Source: CAIWHR01 sp963717695
Lineage (GTDB): Bacteria; Pseudomonadota; Gammaproteobacteria; Burkholderiales; Casimicrobiaceae
DNA: 64,000 nt
Assembly: GCA_963717695.1 (NCBI GenBank)
Contig: CAVQWR010000001.1
Location: 1 to 64,000, forward strand
Direction of reading: 5' to 3'
The notes beneath the pieces were generated by a model. The model saw only the letters and a list, made by a program, of their open reading frames with translations, ran no database searches and was not told where the DNA came from. This document shows, piece by piece, positions 9,168-18,193 of this stretch; within the stretch, counting starts at the first letter, position 1, and each line of letters starts with the position of its first letter. The translations under genes were made by a program, and so were the position numbers.

Positions 9168-9736
9168 AACGCAATCCGCCTCGGTCGCACGCATCGACGC
9201 CGGGCGATGTTTCGATCCGGCAGAAGAGGTGGCGCAACGCACTGCGCCGCACGCGGCCCCAAGGCTTCACGATGATGGAGCTGATGGCGGTCGTGGCCGT
9301 CATCGCGATCCTCGCGACGCTGTCGATTCCATCGTATTTCGATCGCATCGTCCGAGACCAGATCAAGACCGCGCTGCCGCTCGCGGACGTCGCGAAAAAG
9401 CCGGTCGAGACGGCATGGACGGGTACCATGACTTTTCCGGCGAACAATGCCGCCGCCGGCCTTCCCGCCGCCGACAAGATCGTCGCCAACTACGTGAGCG
9501 CGGTGGCCATCGAGAACGGCGTCATCCACATCACCTTCGGCAATCGCGCGAACAATGCGATCGCCGGCAAGATCCTCAGCCTGAGGCCCGGCGTGGTCGA
9601 GGACTCGCCGATCGTTCCGGTGGCGTGGGTTTGCGGCTACGCCGAAGCGCCGAACAAGATGACGACGGGCGGGCGGAATCTCACGAATATTCCCGAGCTG
9701 CTCCTCCCGTTGGAGTGTCGCGCGCTGAAACGCTAG
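9164..9736 (+). CDS. Type IV pilin-like / pseudopilin protein
   Basis: This 190-residue protein has a prepilin peptidase site G|FTMMELM at about residues 34-41, with the conserved glutamate at mature position 5, followed by a hydrophobic helix (MAVVAVIAILATLSI). After processing it would be a pilin or pseudopilin assembled in the inner membrane. The GTG start overlaps the stop of the dehydratase gene (GTGA) and gives an unusually long basic leader of about 33 residues. The ATG at 9271 is too close to the cleavage site to give a normal leader. No other pilus genes are nearby, so its assembly system must be encoded elsewhere. The C-terminal half has one Cys pair (C at VCGY and LECR), as in many pilins. 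Confidence 0.75.
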   Translation: MKRNPPRSHASTPGDVSIRQKRWRNALRRTRPQGFTMMELMAVVAVIAILATLSIPSYFDRIVRDQIKTALPLADVAKKPVETAWTGTMTFPANNAAAGLPAADKIVANYVSAVAIENGVIHITFGNRANNAIAGKILSLRPGVVEDSPIVPVAWVCGYAEAPNKMTTGGRNLTNIPELLLPLECRALKR

Positions 9737-9773
9737 CGGATGCGCGGCTGTACGCGACTGCGACGCGTTTGCC

Positions 9774-12700
9774 CTACGGTGGGGGAAGGGCCTTCGTCAG
9801 GTTCGCGTTTGTAATTCCCTTGTCGGCCAGCGTGATCGATCCGCTTGCATTGATGTCCCTGAGGAAGTTCGACAAGGTTACCGTTTGTGCGAGTTGCGCG
9901 TTGACAAGACCCAGATCGGCGATACTAATGACGCGGGACTGATTCACGTCGCCGGCGAGAAATCCGACGCGCACGCTGCCGCTCCCTCCTGTAGCGGCTC
10001 CGGATGTCACATTGTTGAGCGATACCGTCAAGTACTGCCGGTCGGAAACGGCCGCGAGATCGACAATCACCGCATTGCCGCTGATCATCAGGGAGCCAGC
10101 AGTTGCCAGCCCGTTGGTCACAGCGGCATTCGCGCTCGTCACTGGCATGTCGAAGGTGAACACGATCGTATGCGACGGTCCGGTTCGCGGCTCGGTCACC
10201 GGATTATGGACATCGGCGAGTGACAAGGGCAGGTCGTAGTTCCCCGCCGCCCCATGCGTCTTGCGTGACGCCGCGCTCAAGAGAATTGGCGAGGATCCCG
10301 GCACCACCCAACGCGCATAGAGCGTGACGTCGGTCGAAGTGAATGGCAGTGCGTCACCCGGGTTGACATGAGTGCCGGTGCCGTCGGCGGCGGTATCCCA
10401 TCCTGCGAAAACGCTACCGGACTTCGCGAGACCGCCCGTATTGCTCGCAATTAACGCAGGCTGGCCCGATGCATAGGCGGTAAGATCGGTCGGAACGATG
10501 CCGCCGCTGTTCCCGTTGCCGTCGTAGGTCAGCGCGTAATACATTTGACCGAAAATCAGTGCGTCGATATCGCCGACGAGCGTCAACGGCGGCATGGTCA
10601 GGTTATTGATGCGCATGTCACCGCCCAAATACACCTCGCCTCCGTCGCCGGCAGCGATGCCGTAGAAATGCGCCCAGGCGTCCGTTCCTCCATAATTCCT
10701 TGCCCACTTCGTGGTGCCGCTAGAATCGAGCTTGATTGCGAAAGCATCGTCGGGGCCGATCTTGGCAAGAGGCGGCGTCGTCAATGCCGCGCCGGCCGAA
10801 TGGCCGCCAACATAGACATTTCCGGACTTGTCGATTGCAACGACACTGCGTCCGACCTGCGCACCGCTGCCGCCAAAATTTCTGGCCCAGGTAGTGGTGC
10901 CCGTGGCACCGAGCTTCACGGCATAGGCATCCACGTTTCCAATGAGAGACAGTGGAGGACTGGAAAGATTTCCCTGCCAAAAGTATCCGCTCAGATTGAC
11001 GCTGCCGCTTCCGTCAACCGCTATTGCCTGGACGTCCGCATAGGCATTGGGCCCGCCAAAATTCTTTGCCCACGTGGTTGTGCCGGTGGAATCGAGCTTG
11101 AGAGCAAAGCCGGTGGCAGCGCCTATTGCCGTAAGAGGCGGAACGGTGGCAATCGAGGAATCGAAATACCCGCCGAGATAGACGTTGCCGACGCCGTCGG
11201 CCGCAATGGTTTGGCCGAATACGTACCCGAATCCGTTGCCGCCGAAATCGCGTGCCCACGTCGCTGCGCCAGAAGCGGCATCGAGCTTGAATGCGAACGC
11301 ATCCAGATAACCGCTCTTGACTAGCACGGGCACCGTAAGATCCCCGGCCCAAAAGTAACCGCCCAGGTAGACCTCACCGGAAGGATCAGCCGCGATTCCC
11401 TGGCCAAAGGTCCGTGCGTTAGTCCCGCCAAAGTTCTTTGCCCACTTCATCGTGCCGGTGGCGGCGTCGAGCTTGACGGCAAAGGCATCAACGATGCCGA
11501 TCCGAAATAGCGAAGGCACCGTCAGATCGGCACTGTCGAAATAGCCCCCTACACTTACATTTCCCGATCCATCAAACGCAATCGCTTGTGCATTCGTTCC
11601 GGCCCATCGTCCGCCCAAGCCGATTGCCCAAATGGGATTGCCGGTCGCGTCGAACTTTGCCACAAAGGAATCCTGGTATCCGAGCCTGTACAGAGTCAGG
11701 TTGCTTAGAATAAGTTTGGCGGAGCCGAAAGTTCCGGTGACGTAAACGTTGCCGGAGGCATCTACCGAGGTCGAATTGATTGTGGAAATTCCGCAAGGCG
11801 ACAATGACCAAAATATGGTGGTCGACTTGACCGTGCCCGCGGAATCGAGCTTCAGGATAAGGCCGAAATCGTCGTCGAAAGTGGGTAGGGCCGGGTTGGT
11901 GAGCTGGCCGTCGAAAAATCTGCCCAGGAACACGTTTGCCCCGGCATCTACCGCAATCGCTTGACCAAAGACGCGCGCATACGTTCCGCCAAAGCCCCTC
12001 GCCCAAACGACGTTTCCGGTAAGGGGGTCGAGCCTGATGGCGAACGCGTCGATGACCCCTATCGCCGGCAGTACCGGCGCGGTCAGGTTTCCGCCGAAAT
12101 AAGACCCGCTGAGGAAGATGTCTCCAGATGGGCCAACCGCGACCCCTGGGCCCGACATCTGGACTGCAGATCCGCCGAAGTTCTTGGCCCAGACGATGGC
12201 GCCCGTGGTTGCCACAAGCCTGACCGCAAACGCATCCTGAGCCCCGATTCTTGTCAACGTCGGCGTTGTAAGGTTGCCAACGGAAAAGTAACCACCGAGA
12301 ACTACGTGACTGGCTGCGTCAACCGCGATGGAAGTGCCTATCGCGGTCGCGCCGCTGCCGCCAAAATTCGCCGCCCAGATTACCGCGCCGCTTGCATCGA
12401 GTTTGATGGCAAATGCATCGAGGTCACCGATTTTCGTGAGCGGGGGCGCCGTGAGGTTGGCCGTAAGATATCCGCCCACGTAGGCGTTTCCGAGGCCATC
12501 AACCGCAATGGCCTGACCGTAAACGCGAGCGCCATTGCCACCGAAATGTCCGGTCCAGATCGTGGTACCCGTCGCGTCAAGCTTGATGACGAACGCATCA
12601 GAATCGCCCATGATTGCCAATGGCGGAGCTGCCATGTTGGCGCTCCGAAACTGCCCGGTCAGAAATACGTTTCCGATGCCGTCAGTCGCAACGGACTGTC

Positions 12701-13289
12701 CCTCGGCCCACGCTCCGCCACCGCCAAAATTCCTGGCCCAGATGATATTGCCACTGACATCGAGCTTTGCGGCGAAAGCGTCCTCGTTCCCCCTTAGCGA
12801 CAGCACTGGCGTCGTGAGGTCTGAACCGTTGAAGTAACCGCTCAGATAGATGTTTCCGGAATCGTCGACCGCGATGGAAGTCCCGAAGGTCATCGCTGCT
12901 GTGCCGCCAATGCCGCGGAGCCAGATCGCGTTGCCGAAGGGATCGAGTTTCGCGACGAATGCGTCTTGAGGGCCGATTCCGGTAAGCGTTACGCCGCCAA
13001 GCGTGACTGTTCCGCCCGCGAAATACCCGGTGACGTACTGGTTGCCGGCCGCATCTACCGCGACACCCATTGTGTAGATTCCCCGACCGCATTCGCCGGC
13101 GAGGTTTTTCGCAAATTCCGCAGCGCTGCTGGTGCGATTCGCGATCAGTGCCAGAAGCAGCGCCAGCGCGAAGACAAGGGTCGAAGCGAACGAGCGGCGC
13201 AGATGCGACGCGTGGACCGGACCAGCAGGGCTCCGCTCAAAGCGGCCGCTGCTTGCGGGGGCAGCACGAAGCTCATCGGGTGATTGCAT
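9774..13289 (-). CDS. Secreted SBBP beta-propeller repeat protein with InlB-type and dockerin-like domains
   Basis: This 1171-residue protein has an N-terminal hydrophobic export signal (LVFALALLLALIANRTSSAA). It then carries about 14 SBBP-type units of roughly 60-65 residues, each with a WA+NFGG element, GNVYLGGYF-like core and DAFAIKLD-like end. An InlB/Listeria-Bacteroides repeat follows (YDGNGNSGG ... GWDTAADGTG ... LYARW), then a C-terminal region with two Ca-loop-like motifs (GDVNQSRVISIADLG and DINASGSITLADKG) resembling a dockerin type I pair. The ATG at 13289 follows GGGG eight bases upstream. It is likely cell-surface or extracellular. No cohesin partner is visible in the window, so the dockerin-like tail may serve another attachment role. 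Confidence 0.8.
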   Translation of the reverse strand: MQSPDELRAAPASSGRFERSPAGPVHASHLRRSFASTLVFALALLLALIANRTSSAAEFAKNLAGECGRGIYTMGVAVDAAGNQYVTGYFAGGTVTLGGVTLTGIGPQDAFVAKLDPFGNAIWLRGIGGTAAMTFGTSIAVDDSGNIYLSGYFNGSDLTTPVLSLRGNEDAFAAKLDVSGNIIWARNFGGGGAWAEGQSVATDGIGNVFLTGQFRSANMAAPPLAIMGDSDAFVIKLDATGTTIWTGHFGGNGARVYGQAIAVDGLGNAYVGGYLTANLTAPPLTKIGDLDAFAIKLDASGAVIWAANFGGSGATAIGTSIAVDAASHVVLGGYFSVGNLTTPTLTRIGAQDAFAVRLVATTGAIVWAKNFGGSAVQMSGPGVAVGPSGDIFLSGSYFGGNLTAPVLPAIGVIDAFAIRLDPLTGNVVWARGFGGTYARVFGQAIAVDAGANVFLGRFFDGQLTNPALPTFDDDFGLILKLDSAGTVKSTTIFWSLSPCGISTINSTSVDASGNVYVTGTFGSAKLILSNLTLYRLGYQDSFVAKFDATGNPIWAIGLGGRWAGTNAQAIAFDGSGNVSVGGYFDSADLTVPSLFRIGIVDAFAVKLDAATGTMKWAKNFGGTNARTFGQGIAADPSGEVYLGGYFWAGDLTVPVLVKSGYLDAFAFKLDAASGAATWARDFGGNGFGYVFGQTIAADGVGNVYLGGYFDSSIATVPPLTAIGAATGFALKLDSTGTTTWAKNFGGPNAYADVQAIAVDGSGSVNLSGYFWQGNLSSPPLSLIGNVDAYAVKLGATGTTTWARNFGGSGAQVGRSVVAIDKSGNVYVGGHSAGAALTTPPLAKIGPDDAFAIKLDSSGTTKWARNYGGTDAWAHFYGIAAGDGGEVYLGGDMRINNLTMPPLTLVGDIDALIFGQMYYALTYDGNGNSGGIVPTDLTAYASGQPALIASNTGGLAKSGSVFAGWDTAADGTGTHVNPGDALPFTSTDVTLYARWVVPGSSPILLSAASRKTHGAAGNYDLPLSLADVHNPVTEPRTGPSHTIVFTFDMPVTSANAAVTNGLATAGSLMISGNAVIVDLAAVSDRQYLTVSLNNVTSGAATGGSGSVRVGFLAGDVNQSRVISIADLGLVNAQLAQTVTLSNFLRDINASGSITLADKGITNANLTKALPPP

Positions 13290-13419
13290 TGTTTTTCCCC
13301 ATTTGCTGGCAATCAGCGTCTTTGTGCGCTTCGATCGTTGCGCATCTGCGTCGATGTTACGCCCGGGGAGGGGAAGCCTCAATGTTCTTGGGAATCGCTC
13401 TGAAGCTCGGATGTGAATA

Positions 13420-14037
13420 TCAGTTCGTTTCGATGGAAACGCAAGCGAAATTCAAGACCGTCGGTTCGTGCGGTTCGCCGCCGCGATTGCCTTCGATCTG
13501 ATCCCGCGCGATTCCGGCCTTTTCCAGAATTGAAGCAATGAAGTCCGTCTTGCCGTCGACGTAGCCGTCGATGTCGTCACGGAATCGGCTTGCAAGCTGC
13601 TGCTTGAGCGCGCCGTAGGTGTTCGCATCGTCGGGATGGCTGCGCAGCCAGTCTCGGAGCGCAAGGTGGTTGGCCAACGCCAGCGAATCCTGCGCACATA
13701 CGTACAGACGATGCGCCGGTAGATCCGGCGGCGCATGAAAGGCCTCGCGACCGACGATCCCGAGATTGCCGCGATGCTGATATCCGAGCCGCTCCAGCAG
13801 CGCAATCGCGCGCGGAACATCCACCGGCGACGGCACGACGACCGTCATGTCGACGATGGGCTTGGCGGCGAGCCCGGGCACCGCGGTGCTGCCGACATGT
13901 TCGACGGCCATGGCGACGTCACGCACGGCATCCCAGACCCGACGGCGAAGCGCCTCGAATCGCGCCGGCCACTCCGGATCGTAGGGCACGACGATGACGG
14001 GAGGCGTCGAAGCGGGGCCTCCTGCTTCCTCCGCCAT
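13420..14037 (-). CDS. GrpB/UPF0157 family nucleotidyltransferase-like protein
   Basis: This 205-residue cytoplasmic protein matches the GrpB (UPF0157) family. The VPYDPEWPARFEALR opening, VEHVGSTAVPGLAAKPIVDM core (GSTAVPGL plus a D-x-M/V motif of the nucleotidyltransferase fold) and the C-terminal RDWLRSHP...YGALKQQLA are typical. The biochemical role of the family is poorly known, and members are sometimes linked to CoaE fusions. The ATG at 14037 begins MAEEAGG. It is followed upstream by the pirin gene on the same strand, 53 bases away. Confidence 0.8.
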   Translation of the reverse strand: MAEEAGGPASTPPVIVVPYDPEWPARFEALRRRVWDAVRDVAMAVEHVGSTAVPGLAAKPIVDMTVVVPSPVDVPRAIALLERLGYQHRGNLGIVGREAFHAPPDLPAHRLYVCAQDSLALANHLALRDWLRSHPDDANTYGALKQQLASRFRDDIDGYVDGKTDFIASILEKAGIARDQIEGNRGGEPHEPTVLNFACVSIETN

Positions 14038-14090
14038 GACGGTCCCCGTGTCGCTGTCCGAAGGTGTCAAGTGTTGCGCTGCGCGCTCGC

Positions 14091-14945
14091 CTACGGCAGC
14101 GGAATCCATTCGGTGTCGCCAGGCACGACGCCCATGCGCTGCGCCGACCAGTCGCGCTTCGCCGCTTCGATCCGCTCGGCGCGCGACGAGACGAAATTCC
14201 ATTCCATGTGGCGGCGTGCGCCGATCGGCTCGCCTCCGATGATGACGAAGCGCGCGCCTTCGGGGGCCGAGATGCGCACGGTGGTGCCGGGATCGAGCAA
14301 GGCCATCGTGGCCGGCTCGATCGGCGCGCCATCGATGAACAGCCTGCCATGCACCGCATAGACCGCACGCTCCTCGACGCAGGGAGCGACGTCGAGGCGA
14401 GAGCCGGACCGTGCGGCGACGTCGACATACAAGGTGTCGGCGAAGGTCTTCACCGGGGATTCGACGCCGAACGCGCGGCCGACCAGCACGCGCGCATCCA
14501 CACCCGGAAGCGAGACCTCCGGCAACACCGCATTCGGGTAATGCGTGAAGGCCGGCTGCGTCTCCTCGTGGGTCTCCGGCAGCGCGGCCCACAGCTGCAG
14601 GCCGTGCGTGCGGTGGGGAAGGGGACGGAGGTCCTCCGGGGTGCGCTCGGAGTGGACGATGCCCCGTCCCGCCGTCATCCAGTTGATCGCGCCGGGCTCG
14701 ATGCGCTGGACGCAGCCGAGGCTGTCGCGGTGCATGATCGCGCCTTCGAAAAGGTACGTGACCGTCGCGATGCCGATGTGCGGATGGGGCCGGACGTCAT
14801 GGCTTGCCCCGGGCGCGACGTCGATCGGCCCGAAGTGGTCGAAGAAGAGAAAAGGACCGACCGCCTGACGCGCCGATGACGGCAGCACGCGCCGCACGAC
14901 AAATCCGCCGCCGAGATCGCGCAGCTTTCCTTCGATCGTGTCCAC
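14091..14945 (-). CDS. Pirin family protein
   Basis: This 284-residue bicupin shows the pirin signature HPHIGIATVTYLFEG with the metal-binding histidines, then MTAGRGIVHSER, and a C-terminal cupin with the GGEPIGAR segment. Bacterial pirins bind Fe or Zn and include quercetin 2,3-dioxygenases and regulators of pyruvate metabolism; the role here is not determined. The GTG start at 14945 gives VDTIEGKLRDLG, with AGGAG about 11 bases upstream. Longer readings to 15431 run over the GYD gene in another frame and are not supported. Confidence 0.85.
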   Translation of the reverse strand: MDTIEGKLRDLGGGFVVRRVLPSSARQAVGPFLFFDHFGPIDVAPGASHDVRPHPHIGIATVTYLFEGAIMHRDSLGCVQRIEPGAINWMTAGRGIVHSERTPEDLRPLPHRTHGLQLWAALPETHEETQPAFTHYPNAVLPEVSLPGVDARVLVGRAFGVESPVKTFADTLYVDVAARSGSRLDVAPCVEERAVYAVHGRLFIDGAPIEPATMALLDPGTTVRISAPEGARFVIIGGEPIGARRHMEWNFVSSRAERIEAAKRDWSAQRMGVVPGDTEWIPLP

Positions 14946-15028
14946 GCGTCGGTGTGCTCCTGGTGAAGGCCTGGCGAATGACCGGGCAGCCGACCCCCGG
15001 TGCCCGGCAGGATCGTGCCCGGACGACG

Positions 15029-15322
15029 TTACGGCAGCTTGCCGAGAACGGCGTCCATCTCTTCCCGATTGAACGCGCGCAGCGTCTGCGTCCGGATGTT
15101 TCCTGCCATTCCCACCGCAAGCGAAAACGCCGTCGCGGTCTTGTCGTCCGGCGCATCGATGATCGCCACGAGATCGTAATGGCCCAGCGTCCAGTAGATC
15201 TGCGTCATGTTGACGCCAAGCTTCTTCGCCGCCTCCTTGACCGCATCGGCGCGCTTGGGACTGTCCTTGACGCTGCGAACCCCTTGATCGGTGAAGCTGG
15301 AAAGTGCGATGTACGTTGCCAT
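15029..15322 (-). CDS. GYD domain-containing small protein
   Basis: This 97-residue protein is a complete GYD-domain protein: it begins MATYIALSSFTDQGV and holds the LGHYDLVAIIDAPDD segment (the GYD-type G-x-Y/H-D core) and ALAVGM-like helix typical of the family. Members have a ferredoxin-like dimeric alpha-beta fold, and their function is unknown. A clear GGAGG lies upstream of the ATG at 15322, so this is a real, independently translated gene. It precedes pirin on the same strand by 83 bases. Confidence 0.85.
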   Translation of the reverse strand: MATYIALSSFTDQGVRSVKDSPKRADAVKEAAKKLGVNMTQIYWTLGHYDLVAIIDAPDDKTATAFSLAVGMAGNIRTQTLRAFNREEMDAVLGKLP

Positions 15323-15438
15323 GTCGTTCCTCCACTGACTCGCGGGACGTTGATGGTCGGGCTCCCGGCTGCGGCCGTCCCGGAGGGCCGTAGCGCCATT
15401 CTAGTGACTTGCTCCGGAATCGCCAGCGCAACCCGCCG

Positions 15439-15672
15439 TCAGCGGCCGGATCGATGCGTCGGAGCCGCTGCGCGCTCCGCCTCGGCGCGCCGGCATTCGT
15501 GCAGCAGGAACTCTTCGTCGGTAGGCGAAAGGTCGAAGCGCCGGCTCGCCTGTTCGATGCGCTCGTGCGTCCACGGGCCTTGCTCGGCCAGCCAGGCGAC
15601 CGCGCGGCGCAGGGACTCGTGTTCGGGCAGGAAGCGTGGCATCGGCAGTCGGGCGGCTGACGTCAACGCCAT
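15439..15672 (-). CDS. Small conserved hypothetical protein
   Basis: This is a 77-residue acidic-basic protein with the core PEHESLRRAVAWL ... IEQASRRFDLSPTDEEFLL, which I recall in short uncharacterised betaproteobacterial proteins. It is predicted all-helical, with no signal or membrane segment. ATG codons at 15672 and 15642 are both possible starts, and neither has a strong ribosome site. Its function is unknown. Confidence 0.5.
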   Translation of the reverse strand: MALTSAARLPMPRFLPEHESLRRAVAWLAEQGPWTHERIEQASRRFDLSPTDEEFLLHECRRAEAERAAAPTHRSGR

Positions 15673-15725
15673 TGTCGCACTGCCGCGTGCCGCGTGCCGC
15701 GTGTGCGCGAAGCGCCAGCCGTCGC

Positions 15726-16241
15726 TCAGAAGTTGCGGCTGTCATACGCCCAGTGGAGCAGCGCCTGCCGCTGGCGCCTTCGGCAGTTCACGTCCCCGGC
15801 ATCGCAGTGGGCGCGGATCTGGGCGATGTGTCGGGTCATCGCCTTCCAGCGCTTGATCTGTCGCGCGTCGTCTTCGCCGCGCCGTCCCATGAAATAGCGG
15901 CAATACCACTGAAACCATCCGCGCGGATCGTCGGCATGAATCCAGCCCTTGCGGCGCCACTCGGACAGCGGCTGCGACGCGTTGATCCCGAAGAGATTCA
16001 GCTCCGGCGCATGGCGATCGGGATCGAGCTTGGCGCGCTCGAACCAGTCGGCGGGAAATTCGTCGGCGCAGTCGGTCATGTACTTGCCGCCGAAGACGCC
16101 GAGCAGCAGCATTTCGCGCGGCGTCAGCTGCGGGCGGAAATCGGGATCGAAATTGCGTCCGACCGGTTCCGCCAGGACGTAGACGTAGCCCTGTTGCATG
16201 CGGTCGTTGACCTCGACCTTGCGGCGCCTGTGCGGCGTCAT
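15726..16241 (-). CDS. Conserved hypothetical protein (Trp/Arg-rich, 171 aa)
   Basis: This is a 171-residue cytoplasmic protein without a recognised enzyme motif. It contains QLTPREMLLLGVFGGKYM, an EFPADWFERAKL segment, SEWRRKGWIHADDPRGWFQWYCRYFMGRR and KRWKAMTRHIAQIRAHC. Proteins of this type occur widely as uncharacterised genes in bacteria and plants, and I do not know a function. The reading is uninterrupted and its composition fits the neighbours. It ends 54 bases from the small gene at 15672 and is preceded by a GNAT gene 24 bases upstream, suggesting co-transcription. Confidence 0.7.
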   Translation of the reverse strand: MTPHRRRKVEVNDRMQQGYVYVLAEPVGRNFDPDFRPQLTPREMLLLGVFGGKYMTDCADEFPADWFERAKLDPDRHAPELNLFGINASQPLSEWRRKGWIHADDPRGWFQWYCRYFMGRRGEDDARQIKRWKAMTRHIAQIRAHCDAGDVNCRRRQRQALLHWAYDSRNF

Positions 16242-16265
16242 CGGAAATGGCGCAGCGCGCCGGCG

Positions 16266-16862
16266 CTAGTCGGCATCGGGCCGGTCGCGCGGCACACGTG
16301 CGAGATAGTCTTCGATCGCTCCCCCTGCGGGAGGCTTCAGCATGACGCGAACCGTGTTCATCCGCCCGCCCATCGGGACCTGGCGCTCGCGCAGGTCGAC
16401 AAATCCGCGCCGCTCCCAAAATCGTTCGGCGCGAACGTTTCCGCGCACGACGCCGAGACGCAGCCAATGCGCGCCCTGGCCGTGCATCCAGACATCGAGG
16501 CCATCGCAGAGCAGAACGGCGGCGCCACTGCCGCGCAAACGGGTCGCGATCATGAAGAGTCCGATGTGCCAGACGCCAGGCGCTAGAAGGTCCGATACCA
16601 CGCTGGCCGTGCCGACGGTCGTGTCGCGCTCGTCGATGAACCCGAGGGCCCATTTCTTCGTGTGCGGCCAGCCGTCGGGCAGCGTGTCATTGATTTCCTC
16701 GTCGGCTTCCTGCGGTGTCGGCGGCTCGCCCGTGATCGTCAGGAAATACTCCGGATTGTCATCGAAGAACCGCTGCAGCCGCGGCACGTCGGCGGACCCG
16801 AGCTCGACGGCGCGAAAGGGTCCGGTGCGAAAGAGTTCGTTGCGGGACGGGGTAGCGGCCAT
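16266..16862 (-). CDS. GNAT family N-acetyltransferase
   Basis: This 198-residue GNAT-fold protein has the acetyl-CoA-binding strand and loop WHIGLFMIATRLRGSGAA (motif A, with R-x-x-G/x-G/A) and the later LRLGVVRGNVRAERFWERRGF segment (motif B), as in ribosomal-protein or aminoglycoside-type acetyltransferases. The DNPEYF segment near residue 35 recalls a subfamily of small-molecule GNATs. The start MAATPSRNELF at 16862 is preferred over a longer start at 16916. The substrate is unknown. Confidence 0.8.
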   Translation of the reverse strand: MAATPSRNELFRTGPFRAVELGSADVPRLQRFFDDNPEYFLTITGEPPTPQEADEEINDTLPDGWPHTKKWALGFIDERDTTVGTASVVSDLLAPGVWHIGLFMIATRLRGSGAAVLLCDGLDVWMHGQGAHWLRLGVVRGNVRAERFWERRGFVDLRERQVPMGGRMNTVRVMLKPPAGGAIEDYLARVPRDRPDAD

Positions 16863-16922
16863 CGGGAGACGAACGACGCGTTGATACGGATCTAATGCGT
16901 GGCGCCAGCGCGGCACGTCCCG

Positions 16923-18074
16923 CTACGCGGTGCCGCAACCGAGCCCGCGGGCGCACATCGCGTCGATCTCGGTGGCGGCGAAGCCCCAGTCTCTGAGCGC
17001 CGCCTTGCCAGAGCCGCCCCGAGCGGGTGGCGCGCCGCGGATCCCCGAGGGCGTGCGCGAGAAGCGCGGTGCCGGCGCGGGCTGCACGACGTCCCCCACC
17101 GAAACGTGCGCGTTGCGCGCCACGTTGTGCGGATGCGCACGTGCCTCGTCGAATCCCAATACCGGCGCGAAGCACGCGTCGGAGCCCTCGAAGATCCGGC
17201 ACCACTCGTCGCGCGTCCTGTTTTTCAGCACCTGCGCGAAGCGCGCGCGCAGCACCGGCCAGCCGTTGCGGTCGTGCTGTGCCGGCAGGTCGTCGTGGGT
17301 GAGACCGAGGCGCGAGAGGAGCTCCGCATAGAACCTTGGCTCGATGGCGCCGATCGCGACGAACTTGCCGTCGGCCGTCGCGTACGTGTCGTACCACGGC
17401 GCGCCGGAATCGAGGATGTTGGCGCCGCGCTCGGCACTCCACTGCCTGCCGGCGAGCAGTCCCCAGAACATCGTCGTCAGGAGCGATGCGCCCTCGACCA
17501 TTGCAGCGTCGACGACCTGGCCCTTGCCGGAGCGCTGCGCTTCGAGCAGAGCCGCAAGCACGCCGCACGCGAGCAGCATCCCGCCGCCGCCGAAGTCGCC
17601 GACGAGATTGAGCGGTGGCACCGGCCGGCCCTCCGCGTGCCCGATCGCGTGCAGGGCGCCCGACAGCGCGATGTAGTCGATGTCGTGACCGGCGCGCGGT
17701 GCCAGCGGGCCGTCCTGTCCCCATCCCGTCATCCGCCCGACGACGAGCTTCGGATTGCGCGCGAAGAGCGCGTCGGGCATCAGCCCGAGCCGTTCCAGCA
17801 CGCCGGGACGGAAACCCTCGATGAGCGCGTCGGCGCGCTCGACGAGCTGCAGCAGCGCGGCGACGCCGTCATTTGTCTTGAGATCGAGCGTCACCGAGCG
17901 GCGGCCGCGCAGCATCACGTCGCACCGGCGCGGCAGCGCGAGGCCGAGCTGCGGATCCTCGGGGCGATCGACCAGAAGCACGTCGGCGCCCATGTCGGCC
18001 AGCATCATTCCGCAGAACGGCACCGGGCCGATCGACTCGAGCTCCAGAATCCTGAATCCGGCAAGGGGTCCCAT
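16923..18074 (-). CDS. CaiB/BaiF-type CoA-transferase family protein (alpha-methylacyl-CoA racemase-like)
   Basis: This 383-residue protein belongs to CoA-transferase family III. The sequence GHDIDYIALSG with H130, D160 (LVGDFGGGG) and E245 (AIEPRFY) reproduces the His/Asp/Glu catalytic set of alpha-methylacyl-CoA racemase, so racemisation of 2-methylacyl-CoA esters is more likely than CoA transfer. The N-terminal GFRILELESIGPVPFCGMMLADMGADV is typical. It would act in branched-chain fatty acid or isoprenoid degradation, in keeping with ETF and acyl-CoA dehydrogenase genes elsewhere in the window. It is not obviously part of the cytochrome operon upstream. Confidence 0.88.
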   Translation of the reverse strand: MGPLAGFRILELESIGPVPFCGMMLADMGADVLLVDRPEDPQLGLALPRRCDVMLRGRRSVTLDLKTNDGVAALLQLVERADALIEGFRPGVLERLGLMPDALFARNPKLVVGRMTGWGQDGPLAPRAGHDIDYIALSGALHAIGHAEGRPVPPLNLVGDFGGGGMLLACGVLAALLEAQRSGKGQVVDAAMVEGASLLTTMFWGLLAGRQWSAERGANILDSGAPWYDTYATADGKFVAIGAIEPRFYAELLSRLGLTHDDLPAQHDRNGWPVLRARFAQVLKNRTRDEWCRIFEGSDACFAPVLGFDEARAHPHNVARNAHVSVGDVVQPAPAPRFSRTPSGIRGAPPARGGSGKAALRDWGFAATEIDAMCARGLGCGTA

Positions 18075-18193
18075 CGGGCGATTTTACCGCCGGGGTGACG
18101 GCGGGCGAGAATCGTGCCCTGGACGAATTGCTACGTCAGGCAGAAAGTGCCTGCGACTTCCACGCGGTGGGACGCGCCGGCTTACAACGGCGG

